A DNA stretch of 64,000 bases from a virus. Location: IMG/VR virus record IMGVR_UViG_3300028393_000001, positions 59,963 to 123,962 of that record, one strand, 5' to 3'. Shown in pieces: positions 19,249 through 28,644 of this stretch (positions are counted from its first letter, which is position 1; each line of letters starts with the position of its first letter). The notes under the pieces are model-generated. The model did no database searches, had not been told where the DNA came from, and worked only from the letters and a program-made list of their open reading frames with translations. A program made the translations under genes and the position numbers.

Positions 19249-20543
19249 TGCCTAAAGCAATTATATCAAATAAAATTTACCTAGAAACCACAACTGAATT
19301 AGCACAGAAGTTAATTAAAACTCTTACTTATAAAATCCGTAGAAATATTCCTGGTGCTAAAAGTCATTTTATTCAATTTGACATAGTTAAGAATTATAAA
19401 GTAATGCCTAAGGGTGTTATGTCTATACCTGTGGGTAGAATAGATTTAATTCCTGAAGGGTATGAAATTACAGACAAAAGAATAATAAATGAGCTACCAT
19501 TTCCCAATCCTAAATTTCCACTAAGAGGAAGTCAGCTTGACGTATATAATAAGGTTGATGATACCTGCTTTATTAATGCAATGGTAGGTTGGGGTAAAAC
19601 TTTTACTGCCTTACATATTGCTAGAAAATTAGGTCAAAAAACACTTATAGTATGTCACAATACTATGCTGAGAGATCAATGGATAGAAGAAGTTGAGAAA
19701 TTATATGAAATGCCTGTTGGAGTTATTGGTTCTGGCAAATTTGATATAGATCACTCCATAGTAGTAGGAAACATACAGACTTTAGTAAAGTTAATACCAC
19801 AAATTGCAAAAGAGTTTGGCACAGTAATAGTTGATGAAGCCCACCACTGCCCGGCTAGTACTTTTACTGCTTTTATTGATAGTATGCATGCCCGTTATAA
19901 AATTGGGCTTAGTGGTACTATGCAACGTAAAGACGGTAAACAGATATTATTTAAAGACTTCTTTGGTACAAAACTATATCAACCCCCACAAGAAAACACT
20001 CTTACTCCCACAGTACAGGTTATTAAAACAGGTATTTCTCTTTCACCTGGAGAACCTTGGGTTAAAAAAATAAATAATCTATTATACGATCCAGACTATC
20101 AACATTTTATAGCTGCTGCTGCTAAAATACAGATTGATAAAGGCCACAAAGTCCTTGTTATTGCAGATAGGGTAGAATTTCTTAAACAAGTAGGAGAACT
20201 AATTGGTGAAACGTGTGTGTGCATTGTTGGTGGGACAACCTTTGAAGAAAGAATCCTACTCAAAGAACAAATTGAATCAGGAGAAAAAAGTTGCATTGCT
20301 GGAAGTAGACAGATTTTCTCAGAAGGTATATCAGTCAACATCCTTAGCTGTGTAATACTAGCTGTACCAATAGCAAATGACGGTCTATTAGAGCAGATTA
20401 TTGGACGAATAATGAGACAACATGAAAATAAGTTATCTCCATTAGTGGTAGATATGATGTTTAGTGGTGCAAGCGACAGAAAGCAAAACAAAGATCGCAT
20501 AGCATTTTATATGAGAAAGGGTTGGACGATACTAGGCTTATGA
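19248..20543 (+). CDS. Superfamily 2 DNA helicase, T5 D10-like
   Basis: 431 residues from the ATG at 19248 (TAATG overlap with the previous stop). Motif I is AMVGWGKTFTALHIARK, motif II VIVDEAHHCPAS, motif III LSGTMQRKDG, with motifs V and VI in SRQIFSEGIS and EQIIGRIMRQ. The N-terminal region (FPLRGSQLDVYNKVD) is the Q-like motif. The same place in T5 holds D10, a branch-migrating helicase, and T4 UvsW is of the same type. Likely role: recombination-dependent replication and fork repair. Confidence 0.93.
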   Translation: MPKAIISNKIYLETTTELAQKLIKTLTYKIRRNIPGAKSHFIQFDIVKNYKVMPKGVMSIPVGRIDLIPEGYEITDKRIINELPFPNPKFPLRGSQLDVYNKVDDTCFINAMVGWGKTFTALHIARKLGQKTLIVCHNTMLRDQWIEEVEKLYEMPVGVIGSGKFDIDHSIVVGNIQTLVKLIPQIAKEFGTVIVDEAHHCPASTFTAFIDSMHARYKIGLSGTMQRKDGKQILFKDFFGTKLYQPPQENTLTPTVQVIKTGISLSPGEPWVKKINNLLYDPDYQHFIAAAAKIQIDKGHKVLVIADRVEFLKQVGELIGETCVCIVGGTTFEERILLKEQIESGEKSCIAGSRQIFSEGISVNILSCVILAVPIANDGLLEQIIGRIMRQHENKLSPLVVDMMFSGASDRKQNKDRIAFYMRKGWTILGL

Positions 20544-20552
20544 AAAATACAC

Positions 20553-20581
20553 TTGCAAACGTATTCCAATAATGCTATAAT
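20553..20581 (+). promoter_or_regulatory. Sigma70-type promoter
   Basis: TTGCAA, 17-bp spacer, TATAAT (20576-20581), 20 bp before the ATG at 20601. Confidence 0.83.
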
Positions 20582-20600
20582 ATGTATTCCAGCGATAATT

Positions 20601-20981
20601 ATGGCTTTGTTCTTTAACTTAAAAACTCTTGAACAACAATCAAATGGTGATAGTAGTAGTTTTATGGCAATGCTAGAGTATCATTACTCTAAAAGATTAC
20701 CTTATAAATATTCTAAACATAAACCTAGTAAAGTATCACTGGCTGGTAACTGTTTTATTTTAAATCCAGAGGCACTATTTGCGGACAAACCAACAGATAT
20801 ATTATTTAAAATCCAATATATCAAACTAGCTGCTAGGCGTGACTATAATTTATATAAACAGTACAATTATCGGGCACTACAAAAATCATACTACCCTGAT
20901 ATAGACTATACTTCAATCAAATACAATCCGTTATTAATAATAACAAATACAGAGATACTCTTTAAATACGAGGAAAATTAA
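20601..20981 (+). CDS. Hypothetical 126-residue protein
   Basis: ATG at 20601 is chosen because it lies just after the promoter; the frame continues upstream to 20553 only through the promoter. Product MALFFNLKTLEQQSNGDSSS onward is Lys/Tyr-rich (YHYSKRLPYKYSKHKPSKVS). Followed 3 bases later by the SSB-like gene. Position matches T5 genes between D10 and D11-12, but function is unknown. Confidence 0.65.
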   Translation: MALFFNLKTLEQQSNGDSSSFMAMLEYHYSKRLPYKYSKHKPSKVSLAGNCFILNPEALFADKPTDILFKIQYIKLAARRDYNLYKQYNYRALQKSYYPDIDYTSIKYNPLLIITNTEILFKYEEN

Positions 20982-20984
20982 AAA

Positions 20985-21632
20985 ATGGCATTAGCTTTTT
21001 CACAAACCAAAGGTAAAGCAATCAAAAAATCTTTTGATGCTTATGAATATAAGGACGGAGAAAACACTGTTCGAATTGTTGGAGGTATTTTACCTCGCTA
21101 TGTTTACTGGCTCAAAGGCACAAATGCTAAGGATATTCCAGTTGAATGCTTAGCATTTGACCGCGAAGCTGAAAAGTTCAACAACAAGGAATATGATCAT
21201 GTTCCTGACTACTTCTCAGATAAAAAATGTTCTTGGTCTTATAGCACAAATTGCATCGATCTAAAAGACGGTAAAGTCAAAATCTTAAACTTGAAAAAGA
21301 AATTGTTTGAACAAATTTGTCAAGCAGCAGAAGATTTAGGCGACCCTACTGATACAGATAGTGGATGGGATGTAGTATTTAAACGTGTTAAGACTGGCCC
21401 CCTGCCTTTCAACGTTGAATATACTCTTTCAGTTCTACGTTGCAAAAAGCGGGCACTTACTGAAGCTGAAATAGAGGCTGCAACAGCTTCTGAGAGTATC
21501 GATGTGAAATATCCTCGTCAAACTCCAGAAGAGGTAAAAGCCACACTGGAGCGTATCTTGAAGGGCCCTGCCGGAGAAGAAGCAGCAGACTCAACAACGG
21601 ATAACGAAGCAGTTAGCGATCTAGCACATTAA
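20985..21632 (+). CDS. ssb: Single-stranded DNA-binding protein, gp32-like
   Basis: 215 residues. The pattern FDAYEYKDGENTVRIVGGIL, CSWSYSTNCIDLKDGKVKIL and KLFEQICQAAEDLGDP resembles phage SSBs of the T4 gp32/T5 kind, with a beta-barrel core, a helix, and then VEYTLSVLRCKKR. The C-terminus is acidic (EEAADSTTDNEAVSDLAH), typical of SSBs where it binds partner proteins. It is placed between helicase and recombination nuclease genes. The gene ends in a strong terminator, consistent with high expression. No zinc motif is obvious. Confidence 0.82.
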   Translation: MALAFSQTKGKAIKKSFDAYEYKDGENTVRIVGGILPRYVYWLKGTNAKDIPVECLAFDREAEKFNNKEYDHVPDYFSDKKCSWSYSTNCIDLKDGKVKILNLKKKLFEQICQAAEDLGDPTDTDSGWDVVFKRVKTGPLPFNVEYTLSVLRCKKRALTEAEIEAATASESIDVKYPRQTPEEVKATLERILKGPAGEEAADSTTDNEAVSDLAH

Positions 21633-21637
21633 TAAAT

Positions 21638-21672
21638 AAGCCCCTAAGTATTAGTAACTTAGGGGCTTTTTT
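21638..21672 (+). terminator. Intrinsic terminator after ssb
   Basis: 12-bp stem AAGCCCCTAAGT / ACTTAGGGGCTT with loop ATTAGTA then TTTTTT. Confidence 0.95.
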
Positions 21673-21683
21673 CACTATAAATT

Positions 21684-22634
21684 ATGAAAGTTTTATTTAC
21701 AGCAGATATTCATATTAAACTAGGTCAAAAAAACGTCCCAATTGATTGGGCTAAAAGCAGGTATGATAAGTTTATAAAACAACTATCTACTCTACAACAA
21801 AACTGTGACCTTTTAGTATTAGGCGGCGATATATTTGATCGTATGCCAACAATGGATGAATTAGAAGTCTATTTTGACCTTATAGCATCCATTTCAATAC
21901 CTTGTATTATATATGCAGGGAACCACGAGGCATTAAAGAAAGACACAACATTCTTTACTAGCCTTAAGCGTAGTACTCAAAGACTTAACTCAAAAGTTAC
22001 AGTTATAGATGATTATTACTCTTTGGAGAATATGGACTTTATTCCATATAATAAATTAAAAGATTTTAATCCTAATGATTTTACTGGTAATATTCTTTTT
22101 ACTCATGTACGTGGCGAAATCCCTCCGCATGTAAAACCTGAAGTTGACTTAGATGTATTTAATCGCTGGGACGTAGTACTGGCCGGAGACCTACATAGTT
22201 ATGAGAATTCACAGAGAAACATTTTATATCCTGGCAGCCCTTGTACTACTAGCTTTCATAGAAATAGAGTTAATACAGGCGTCATCTGTTTTGATACTAC
22301 TACTCTTCAACATGACTGGGTACATCTCGAACTTCCTCAGCTAATACGTAAAACTATTAGGGCTGGAGATGAAATGCCTGGCACTGACTACGATCATACC
22401 ATATACGAAGTTGAAGGTGACATGAGCGAACTGGGCGCCATGGAGGACAATACGCTTATAGATAAAAAAGTAGTTCGTAGACAAACAGATACTGCTCTTA
22501 TACTTGATCCTAGTATGACACTAGCTGCAGAATTAACCGAATACTTACTATATATTTTGCAGCTTCCAGATAATACAGTTCAAGATATAGTACAAATCTT
22601 AAACAATAACTTAGATAAGATTACTACAGAATGA
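21684..22634 (+). CDS. sbcD: SbcD/Mre11-type exonuclease subunit (T5 D12-like)
   Basis: 316 residues with the metallophosphoesterase motifs: FTADIHIKLG (D-x-H), LVLGGDIFDRMP (G-D), IYAGNHEALK (G-N-H-E), FTHVRGEIPP and LAGDLHSYEN (G-D-x-H). It is the nuclease half of an Mre11-Rad50 type complex with the next gene, which overlaps by four bases (ATGA). T4 gp47 and T5 D12 play the same part in recombination and host DNA breakdown. Confidence 0.94.
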   Translation: MKVLFTADIHIKLGQKNVPIDWAKSRYDKFIKQLSTLQQNCDLLVLGGDIFDRMPTMDELEVYFDLIASISIPCIIYAGNHEALKKDTTFFTSLKRSTQRLNSKVTVIDDYYSLENMDFIPYNKLKDFNPNDFTGNILFTHVRGEIPPHVKPEVDLDVFNRWDVVLAGDLHSYENSQRNILYPGSPCTTSFHRNRVNTGVICFDTTTLQHDWVHLELPQLIRKTIRAGDEMPGTDYDHTIYEVEGDMSELGAMEDNTLIDKKVVRRQTDTALILDPSMTLAAELTEYLLYILQLPDNTVQDIVQILNNNLDKITTE

Positions 22635-24439
22635 TTATATTTAAAGAAATTAGATGGAGTAATGCTTTCTCATATGGACCTAATAATGTAATTAAATTAG
22701 ACAGTGCTCCATTAACACAAATTGTTGGTAAGAATGGACACGGCAAAAGTTCTATAGCTTTAATTCTTGAAGAAGTCCTTTACAACCAAAACTCCAAAAA
22801 AATAAAGAAAGCAGATATACTTAATAGATACACATCTGATAAAACCTACTCAATAGAGTTAGATTTTAATAAAGATGGTGCAGACTATACAGTAAAAACA
22901 TCAAGAACCAATGCATCTACCTCTGTAAAATTGCTAAGAGACAGTGTAGATATTAGCAGTCATACTGCCACTAACACCTATAAAGCCATAGAAACTATAA
23001 TTGGTTTTGATCATAAAACTTTTAGTCAAATAGTTTATCAAAGTAGTGTTTCTAGTTTAGAATTTTTAACAGCAACAGATACGGCAAGAAAGAAGTTTTT
23101 AATAGAATTATTAAATCTATCTATGTATACCAAAGCTTCTGAGTGTTTCAAAGAACTTACCTCAGATATGAATAAGAAAGTAGATGCTATTCAAGCCAAA
23201 CTTTCAACTGTACGTAGTTGGTTATCTAAATATGAAAAAGAAGATTTATCACTTAAAGAACTAGAAGAAGAAATAGAGCCGCCAACAGAACAAACTTCTA
23301 AATTAACTTTATTAAAACACGAATTATTAAATATAGAGACTACTAATAAAAAGATTGTGCAAAATAACACGTACAAACAGATTATTAATAGTATAGTACT
23401 TGATGACCCTGCTCCACCTTCTATAGATGATAGCTTCCTTAATGCTTTAAAAGTAGAATTATCTAGCAAAGACTCAAAACTTAGGGAAGGTACGACTTTA
23501 TCTAAAAAGTGTCTAGGTCCTACTATTAAGTGTCCAACTTGTTCTCAAGATATGGATAACAGCACTATGTTTACCCTAGTAGAACAATTCAAAATAGACA
23601 AAATATCCCTTGAAAAAGATATTAAAGGTCTAAATGCAAAAATAGAGACCTCTGAGAGTATTATTTCTAAGTATAAAGCACACCAGAAAAAAGTAATTGA
23701 GTGGGAAAAGTACTATGCTTTAATAGATAACGATCTAACTAGTGAGTTATTAAATAAAGACGAACTATCTAGTAAGATTATTGGATTAGAAAAATCTATA
23801 AATGAAGTTAATAGTGCGATTACTAAAATTAGAACTAAGAATAAGAGTGTTAATGAACATAACTCTAAGGTAATAGTTATTAGTAGTCAAATGGCTGATA
23901 TGAGAGAAGAATTAGCAGAATACTCTACAGAATTATCAAAATATACAGCAGAGTTATCTAATTTACAAGTATTAGTTAAAGCGTTCTCTACTACTGGATT
24001 AGTAGCATATAAGATCGAGTGTTTAGTCAAAGATCTAGAAAGTCTTACTAACGAATACTTAGCCGAGTTAGCTGATGGTAGATTTCAGTTAGCATTTAAA
24101 ATAGCTTCTTCGGATAAACTAAATGTTGTTATTATTGACAATAGTCATGACGTGGATATCCTTGCTCTTTCTAGTGGTGAGCGTGCTCGCGTTAATGTGG
24201 CTACTTTGCTTGCTATTCGTAAACTTATGCAGACTTTATCTAACTCGCGTACTAATCTTCTTATCCTCGACGAAACAGTGGAAAATCTTGATGCAGAAGG
24301 TAAAGAAAAGTTGATTGAAGTTCTCTTAAAAGAAGAAAGCTTAAATACTTTCTTAATATCTCACGGATTTACGCATCCTCTACTAGAAAAACTACAGGTG
24401 CTTAAACAGCGCAATATGTCAAGGATAGATAATGGTTGA
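22631..24439 (+). CDS. sbcC: SbcC/Rad50-type ATPase subunit (T5 D13-like)
   Basis: 602 residues. Walker A GKNGHGKSS near residue 34, a long coiled coil interrupted by the zinc hook C-P-T-C (C301, C304), the ABC signature LSSGERARVN near 514 and Walker B LLILDETVENLD near 544. The coiled coils are short compared with bacterial SbcC (over 1000 residues) but normal for phage gp46/D13. Works with the overlapping SbcD-like gene. Confidence 0.95.
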   Translation: MIIFKEIRWSNAFSYGPNNVIKLDSAPLTQIVGKNGHGKSSIALILEEVLYNQNSKKIKKADILNRYTSDKTYSIELDFNKDGADYTVKTSRTNASTSVKLLRDSVDISSHTATNTYKAIETIIGFDHKTFSQIVYQSSVSSLEFLTATDTARKKFLIELLNLSMYTKASECFKELTSDMNKKVDAIQAKLSTVRSWLSKYEKEDLSLKELEEEIEPPTEQTSKLTLLKHELLNIETTNKKIVQNNTYKQIINSIVLDDPAPPSIDDSFLNALKVELSSKDSKLREGTTLSKKCLGPTIKCPTCSQDMDNSTMFTLVEQFKIDKISLEKDIKGLNAKIETSESIISKYKAHQKKVIEWEKYYALIDNDLTSELLNKDELSSKIIGLEKSINEVNSAITKIRTKNKSVNEHNSKVIVISSQMADMREELAEYSTELSKYTAELSNLQVLVKAFSTTGLVAYKIECLVKDLESLTNEYLAELADGRFQLAFKIASSDKLNVVIIDNSHDVDILALSSGERARVNVATLLAIRKLMQTLSNSRTNLLILDETVENLDAEGKEKLIEVLLKEESLNTFLISHGFTHPLLEKLQVLKQRNMSRIDNG

Positions 24440-24884
24440 TAGTAGAGAAAAAGGCGCCAGGGCTGAAACATTAGCTAGAGACGCTCTTAGAAAACTATCT
24501 AAATTACAATGGGAAAGAACGCCAGGATCTGGCGCTCTTGACCCTAAACATTTGCTAAAAGGTGACTTGTACATACCTGGTGAGAAAAATCTTTATGTAG
24601 TAGAAGTAAAACATTACGCAGAAGATCATCTTACTAGTGCCTTATTAACCCATAAAAAGCCGCAATTTTTTGAGTGGTGGGAGCAGGCGGTAAGGCAGGG
24701 TAAGCAAGTAAAACAAAAACCTTTACTTATATTTAAATTTGATAGATCTAAGCTATTCGTAGGGTATGAGGATATACCTTCTGGCGTATACAACTATATG
24801 TTTGTAAATGCCCATGGGTACGAAGTATATATTAGTCTCCTAGAAGATTGGTATGAGAACGAGCAACCAAAATTTATCGCTTGA
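24432..24884 (+). CDS. PD-(D/E)XK nuclease, Holliday-junction-resolvase-like
   Basis: 150 residues. SREKGARAETLARDALRKLS carries the conserved helix Glu, WERTPGSGALDPKHLLKGDL contributes the R-T-x-G-S-G-A...G-D of Hjc-like and phage nucleases, and NLYVVEVKHY is E-x-K. These three parts make the PD-(D/E)XK active site. T5 D14 lies at the same point of the gene order. The exact substrate is unknown; recombination or repair is likely. Overlaps sbcC by eight bases. Confidence 0.8.
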   Translation: MVDSREKGARAETLARDALRKLSKLQWERTPGSGALDPKHLLKGDLYIPGEKNLYVVEVKHYAEDHLTSALLTHKKPQFFEWWEQAVRQGKQVKQKPLLIFKFDRSKLFVGYEDIPSGVYNYMFVNAHGYEVYISLLEDWYENEQPKFIA

Positions 24885-24909
24885 CAAAGGTCACTAGATT
24901 TGGTATAAT
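24881..24909 (+). promoter_or_regulatory. Consensus sigma70 promoter
   Basis: TTGACA exactly, 17-bp spacer, TATAAT exactly (24904-24909), 6 bp before the exonuclease ATG at 24916. The -35 box overlaps the stop of the preceding gene. Confidence 0.93.
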
Positions 24910-24915
24910 ATACAC

Positions 24916-25779
24916 ATGACAAAAACATTTGAACAACTAAACCAGTCTGACCCTAAATCGTTAATGATTTTGGATTCCCTAAACCTTGCCTTTCGCTATA
25001 AGCATTCAAAGGCAGTAGATTTTGCCACAGATTATATGCGGACTGTTGAAAGTCTCCAGAAATCTTACAAAACTAAAAAACTTATTATTGCAGGTGATAT
25101 GGGCGCTAGTTCATATCGCAAAGCTCTTTACCCTCTCTACAAACAGAATCGCAAAGATAAGTATGCGAATCAAACTGAGGAAGAGGCTGCTGAGTTTGAG
25201 GCATTCTTTGAAGAAGTACAAGTTATCCTTTCAACATACGAAGATGAAGGTAAGTTTCCTGTTGTGCGTTTCCCAAATGTAGAAGCAGATGATATTGCCG
25301 CTTACATAGTATCAAAACGTAAAAAGTATAGTATTAATCAAGTATGGTTAGTATCATCTGACAAAGATTGGGACTTGCTAGTAGCTCCTGGAGTTTCACG
25401 TTTCTCATACGTTACTCGCAAAGAGATAACTCATGATAACTGGGATACACATTACGAGTGTACACAAGATGAGTATATTTCTATTAAATGCCTTATGGGT
25501 GACTCAGGCGACAATGTTGTGGGCGTTCCTGGTGTGGGGCCAAAACGTGCGCTTCAGCTTGTCCAAGATTATGGTAGTGCTTATGACATTATCGCAGCTT
25601 TGCCTATCAGTAGTAAGTATAAATATATTACCGCACTTAATGAGTTCGGTAGTGAAGGTTTAATGCTAAACTACAAATTAATGGATTTAGTTACCCACTG
25701 CGAAGAAGCAATTGGTGAAGAAAATTGTAAAAATATTAACAAAGTAATGGACTTTTATTTAAATGAAGATATTAGTTAA
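24916..25779 (+). CDS. 5'-3' exonuclease / flap endonuclease (T5 D15-like)
   Basis: 287 residues. LMILDSLNLAFRYKHSKAVD, LIIAGDMGASSYRKALYPLY, NVEADDIAAYIVSKR, VSSDKDWDLLVAPGV and MGDSGDNVVGVPGVGPKRAL give the aspartate clusters and the helix-3-turn motif of FEN-type nucleases. It removes RNA primers and flaps; in T5 this enzyme (D15) is essential for replication. It has the strongest promoter on this strand, directly upstream. Its end overlaps the dUTPase start by 17 bases. Confidence 0.95.
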   Translation: MTKTFEQLNQSDPKSLMILDSLNLAFRYKHSKAVDFATDYMRTVESLQKSYKTKKLIIAGDMGASSYRKALYPLYKQNRKDKYANQTEEEAAEFEAFFEEVQVILSTYEDEGKFPVVRFPNVEADDIAAYIVSKRKKYSINQVWLVSSDKDWDLLVAPGVSRFSYVTRKEITHDNWDTHYECTQDEYISIKCLMGDSGDNVVGVPGVGPKRALQLVQDYGSAYDIIAALPISSKYKYITALNEFGSEGLMLNYKLMDLVTHCEEAIGEENCKNINKVMDFYLNEDIS

Positions 25780-26197
25780 AACAGATGATAGTAGAGCAGT
25801 GCCTTTTAGGGCACACCCTACAGATGCAGGTGCAGACTTAGTTTCTAATAAAGAGATAGCACTATATCCTGGTGAAACAAAATTAGTAGACACTGGTGTT
25901 GCGGTTAAAATTCCTGAGAATTATGTTGGTTTAGTATTTAACCGATCATCACAGGGTAAAATTCATGTAACTATACCTCATTCAGTTGGAGTAATTGACT
26001 CAGACTATCGTGGTAATATTAAAGTCCTATTACAAAATAACGGGGAAGACCCCTACTTTATCTCTCGTTATACAACCCGAATTGCACAGCTAGTAGTTGT
26101 ACCAATAGTTCTTCCTGATTTTAAAGGATGGGATTCAACTACTGAGCCTTGGGATGATACTACTAGAGGTGCAGGCGGATTTGGAAGTACTGGTTAA
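25763..26197 (+). CDS. dut: dUTPase (trimeric)
   Basis: 144 residues with the five dUTPase motifs: HPTDAGADL, FNRSSQGK, GVIDSDYRGNI, TRIAQLVVVP and the C-terminal P-loop-like RGAGGFGSTG. It turns dUTP into dUMP, keeps uracil out of the phage DNA and supplies thymidylate synthesis. Length is typical for bacterial and phage trimeric enzymes. It overlaps the exonuclease gene by 17 bases. Confidence 0.96.
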   Translation: MKILVKTDDSRAVPFRAHPTDAGADLVSNKEIALYPGETKLVDTGVAVKIPENYVGLVFNRSSQGKIHVTIPHSVGVIDSDYRGNIKVLLQNNGEDPYFISRYTTRIAQLVVVPIVLPDFKGWDSTTEPWDDTTRGAGGFGSTG

Positions 26198-26214
26198 TTA
26201 AAAAAGGAAATAAA

Positions 26215-26469
26215 ATGATTAAACTTAAATATAAAGAAGATGGTAGTATTACACTTAAAGGTCTAAATGAGTATCACTTAGACCTTATTGCAGTTTTGGT
26301 TAATAGCGTGCGACTGGGCGACGAAACCCCTAGTTCTCAAGCCGCTTTTGACTTATGTGAGTTCTTTGAACAGGAACAATTCCCTGAAGAAGAAATCGAA
26401 TTAGTAGTTGTTAATAATAAAAACGACAAACACATTGAAGATTTTACCTTAGAAGTAAATCAGTTATAA
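26215..26469 (+). CDS. Hypothetical 84-residue acidic protein
   Basis: Product MIKLKYKEDGSITLKGLNEY onward, preceded by AAAAAGGAAATAAA, a good ribosome binding site. The sequence is acidic with probable beta-alpha structure (HLDLIAVLVNSVRLGDE; FEQEQFPEEEIELVVVNNKN). Lies between dUTPase and an AbrB-like gene. No function recognised. Confidence 0.68.
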   Translation: MIKLKYKEDGSITLKGLNEYHLDLIAVLVNSVRLGDETPSSQAAFDLCEFFEQEQFPEEEIELVVVNNKNDKHIEDFTLEVNQL

Positions 26470-26483
26470 TCAGAAAGAAGTAA

Positions 26484-26663
26484 ATGAGCCATTATACAGT
26501 AATAGTAGAAGAAGATCCAGAAACAAAGGATTTACTACTCCAACTTCCTGAAGAAGTTTTAGCAGAACTAAAATTAGTTGAAGGAGACGTTCTTAATTGG
26601 GAAGATGCAGGTGGTGGTTCATTTATTTTAACTAAAAAGTTAAAAACTTTAGAAGGGGAATAA
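26484..26663 (+). CDS. Small AbrB/MazE-like protein
   Basis: 59 residues. LLLQLPEEVLAELKLVEGDV followed by LNWEDAGGGSFILTK matches the swapped-hairpin AbrB pattern (hxhPxxhhxxLxhxxGDxhxh). Preceded by AGAAAGAAG, and its TAA overlaps the reductase ATG (TAATG). Could be a DNA-binding regulator of the reductase gene. No toxin gene is next to it, so an antitoxin role is not supported. Confidence 0.62.
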   Translation: MSHYTVIVEEDPETKDLLLQLPEEVLAELKLVEGDVLNWEDAGGGSFILTKKLKTLEGE

Positions 26664-28627
26664 TGACGGTCTCAACAAGAGCACAAGTAATTACACGCAG
26701 AACATACAACAGACCTTTATCAGATGACGGAAAAACTTTTGAAACTTGGCAGGAGACAGTTTCAAGAGTAATAGACCACCAACAATGGTTATGGGAACGA
26801 GCAGCCCGTAGAGAATTAACAGACCTAGAGTTTGCTGAACTATATGATTTAGAACAGCTAATGTTAGATCGTAAAGTTTCTATGAGTGGTCGTTCCCTTT
26901 GGCTTGGTGGAACAACAGTTGCACAAAAACGAGAAGCCTCACAATTTAATTGTAGTTTCACAGAAGTTGAAACAGTATACGATGTAGTAGATTGTTTATG
27001 GTTACTTCTACAAGGTTGCGGTGTTGGGTTTAAACCCGTAGTTGGAACACTAAATGGTTTTTCGAAACCTATTAAAAATATTAGAGTAGTACGCAGTACT
27101 CGTACCGCAAAAGGCGGAAGTGAACATAATACAGAAACTTGGGATAGTGATACTAAAACGTGGACTATTCAAGTAGGTGATTCAGCAGAAGCTTGGGCAA
27201 AGTCAGTAGGTAAACTAATGGCAGGTAAGTATCCTGCAAAAGAGTTAGTTTTAGACTTCAGTCAACTACGTCCTGCTGGCGAAAGATTAAAAGGATATGG
27301 TTGGATTTCTAGTGGCGATAGTGCTATTAGTACTGCCTACCTAGCTATTGCTAAAATTCTTAATGGTAGATCTGATAGCCTTCTTACAAGAATGGATATC
27401 ATGGATATTATTAACTGGCTTGGTACTATCCTATCTAGCCGCCGTTCTGCTGAAATTGCTCTTTTTGAGTATGGGCAACCTGAGTGGGAAGAATTTGCTA
27501 CAGCTAAAAAAGATTGGTGGCTGCATAATAACTCGCATAGGCAGCAATCAAACAATAGCTTAGTTTTTAAGGAAAAACCCTTATATGTTGACTTACGAAA
27601 AATCTTTGATCTTATGGAAGACGCTGGAGGATCCGAGCCAGGGTTCATTAATGCAGTGGAAGCTACTAGAAGAGCACCATGGTTTGCAGGATGCAATCCC
27701 TGTGTCGAAATCCTACTGGGAAATAAGTCCTTCTGTAATCTCACTGAAACCGACATCGGCAAATTTAAAGGGGATACCGCAGGATTACACGAAGCTATTA
27801 GGCTTGCCGCCCGTGCAAACTACAGGCAAACTTGCGTTAATTTAAATGACGGAATCCTTCAGGAGAGTTGGCATCTCAATAATTATTTCCTTCGTCTGTG
27901 TGGAGTTGGCCTTACTGGTATTGCCAAACGCCCTGATATGGGCGGTTATGATTACGAATACCTCAAGCGTACTGCTACCGCTGCTGCCATTGGTATGGCT
28001 GACGAGCTTGACCTTCCTAGCCCAAAAAACATAACCTGTGTTAAGCCTTCGGGAACTCTTTCAAAGATCATGGATACTACCGAGGGAATTCACAAGCCTT
28101 TAGGTAAGTACATTTTTAATAATGTTCAGTTTAGTAAGTATGACCCAGTAGTTGATAAACTACGGGCTGCTAACTATAATGTTATTAATCATCCTACCGA
28201 TGACTCAGGTGTATTAATTACTTTTCCAGTAAGATGGGATGACGTTCCCTTTCACAAAGTGAACGGCAAAGAGGTAAATTTAGACTCCGCAATAGAACAA
28301 CTAGAAAAATACAAATTAATCCAGACCAGCTGGACTCAGCAGAACACTTCTGTAACTATCTCCTATGGCTTAAATGAAGTAGAAGAAATTATTAAGTGGC
28401 TGCTAAATAACTGGGATTGTTATGTAGGTGTTAGTTTTATTTATCGTACTGACCCTAGTATGACAGCTAAAGATCTTGGGTACTTATATCTTCCACAAGA
28501 AGTAGTAAGTGAACAAGATTATAACGACTACGTTAAACTTCTTCAACCCGTTAGTCTAGAGGATACAAATAGTTTCGATGAAATTGTAGCTGAAGACTGC
28601 TCAACTGGAAGTTGTCCCATTAAATGA
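26663..28627 (+). CDS. nrdJ: Class II (adenosylcobalamin-dependent) ribonucleotide reductase
   Basis: 654 residues, resembling the monomeric RTPR type. C97 (QFNCSF) and C358 are the redox pair and C347 in GCNPCVEILLGNKSFCNLTE is the radical cysteine; the C-terminal DCSTGSC supplies a second pair for re-reduction, probably by the glutaredoxin at 9846 or a host thioredoxin. Class II enzymes need B12 but neither oxygen nor a separate radical subunit, and no NrdB-like gene is seen. It makes deoxynucleotides for phage replication. It is coupled to the AbrB-like gene by TAATG. Confidence 0.94.
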   Translation: MTVSTRAQVITRRTYNRPLSDDGKTFETWQETVSRVIDHQQWLWERAARRELTDLEFAELYDLEQLMLDRKVSMSGRSLWLGGTTVAQKREASQFNCSFTEVETVYDVVDCLWLLLQGCGVGFKPVVGTLNGFSKPIKNIRVVRSTRTAKGGSEHNTETWDSDTKTWTIQVGDSAEAWAKSVGKLMAGKYPAKELVLDFSQLRPAGERLKGYGWISSGDSAISTAYLAIAKILNGRSDSLLTRMDIMDIINWLGTILSSRRSAEIALFEYGQPEWEEFATAKKDWWLHNNSHRQQSNNSLVFKEKPLYVDLRKIFDLMEDAGGSEPGFINAVEATRRAPWFAGCNPCVEILLGNKSFCNLTETDIGKFKGDTAGLHEAIRLAARANYRQTCVNLNDGILQESWHLNNYFLRLCGVGLTGIAKRPDMGGYDYEYLKRTATAAAIGMADELDLPSPKNITCVKPSGTLSKIMDTTEGIHKPLGKYIFNNVQFSKYDPVVDKLRAANYNVINHPTDDSGVLITFPVRWDDVPFHKVNGKEVNLDSAIEQLEKYKLIQTSWTQQNTSVTISYGLNEVEEIIKWLLNNWDCYVGVSFIYRTDPSMTAKDLGYLYLPQEVVSEQDYNDYVKLLQPVSLEDTNSFDEIVAEDCSTGSCPIK

Positions 28628-28644
28628 GGTATTAAAATTTAGTA

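Noticed and set aside
26484-26663. Toxin-antitoxin system based on the AbrB-like gene
   Set aside because: No toxin-like gene is adjacent; the neighbours are the reductase and a small acidic protein.
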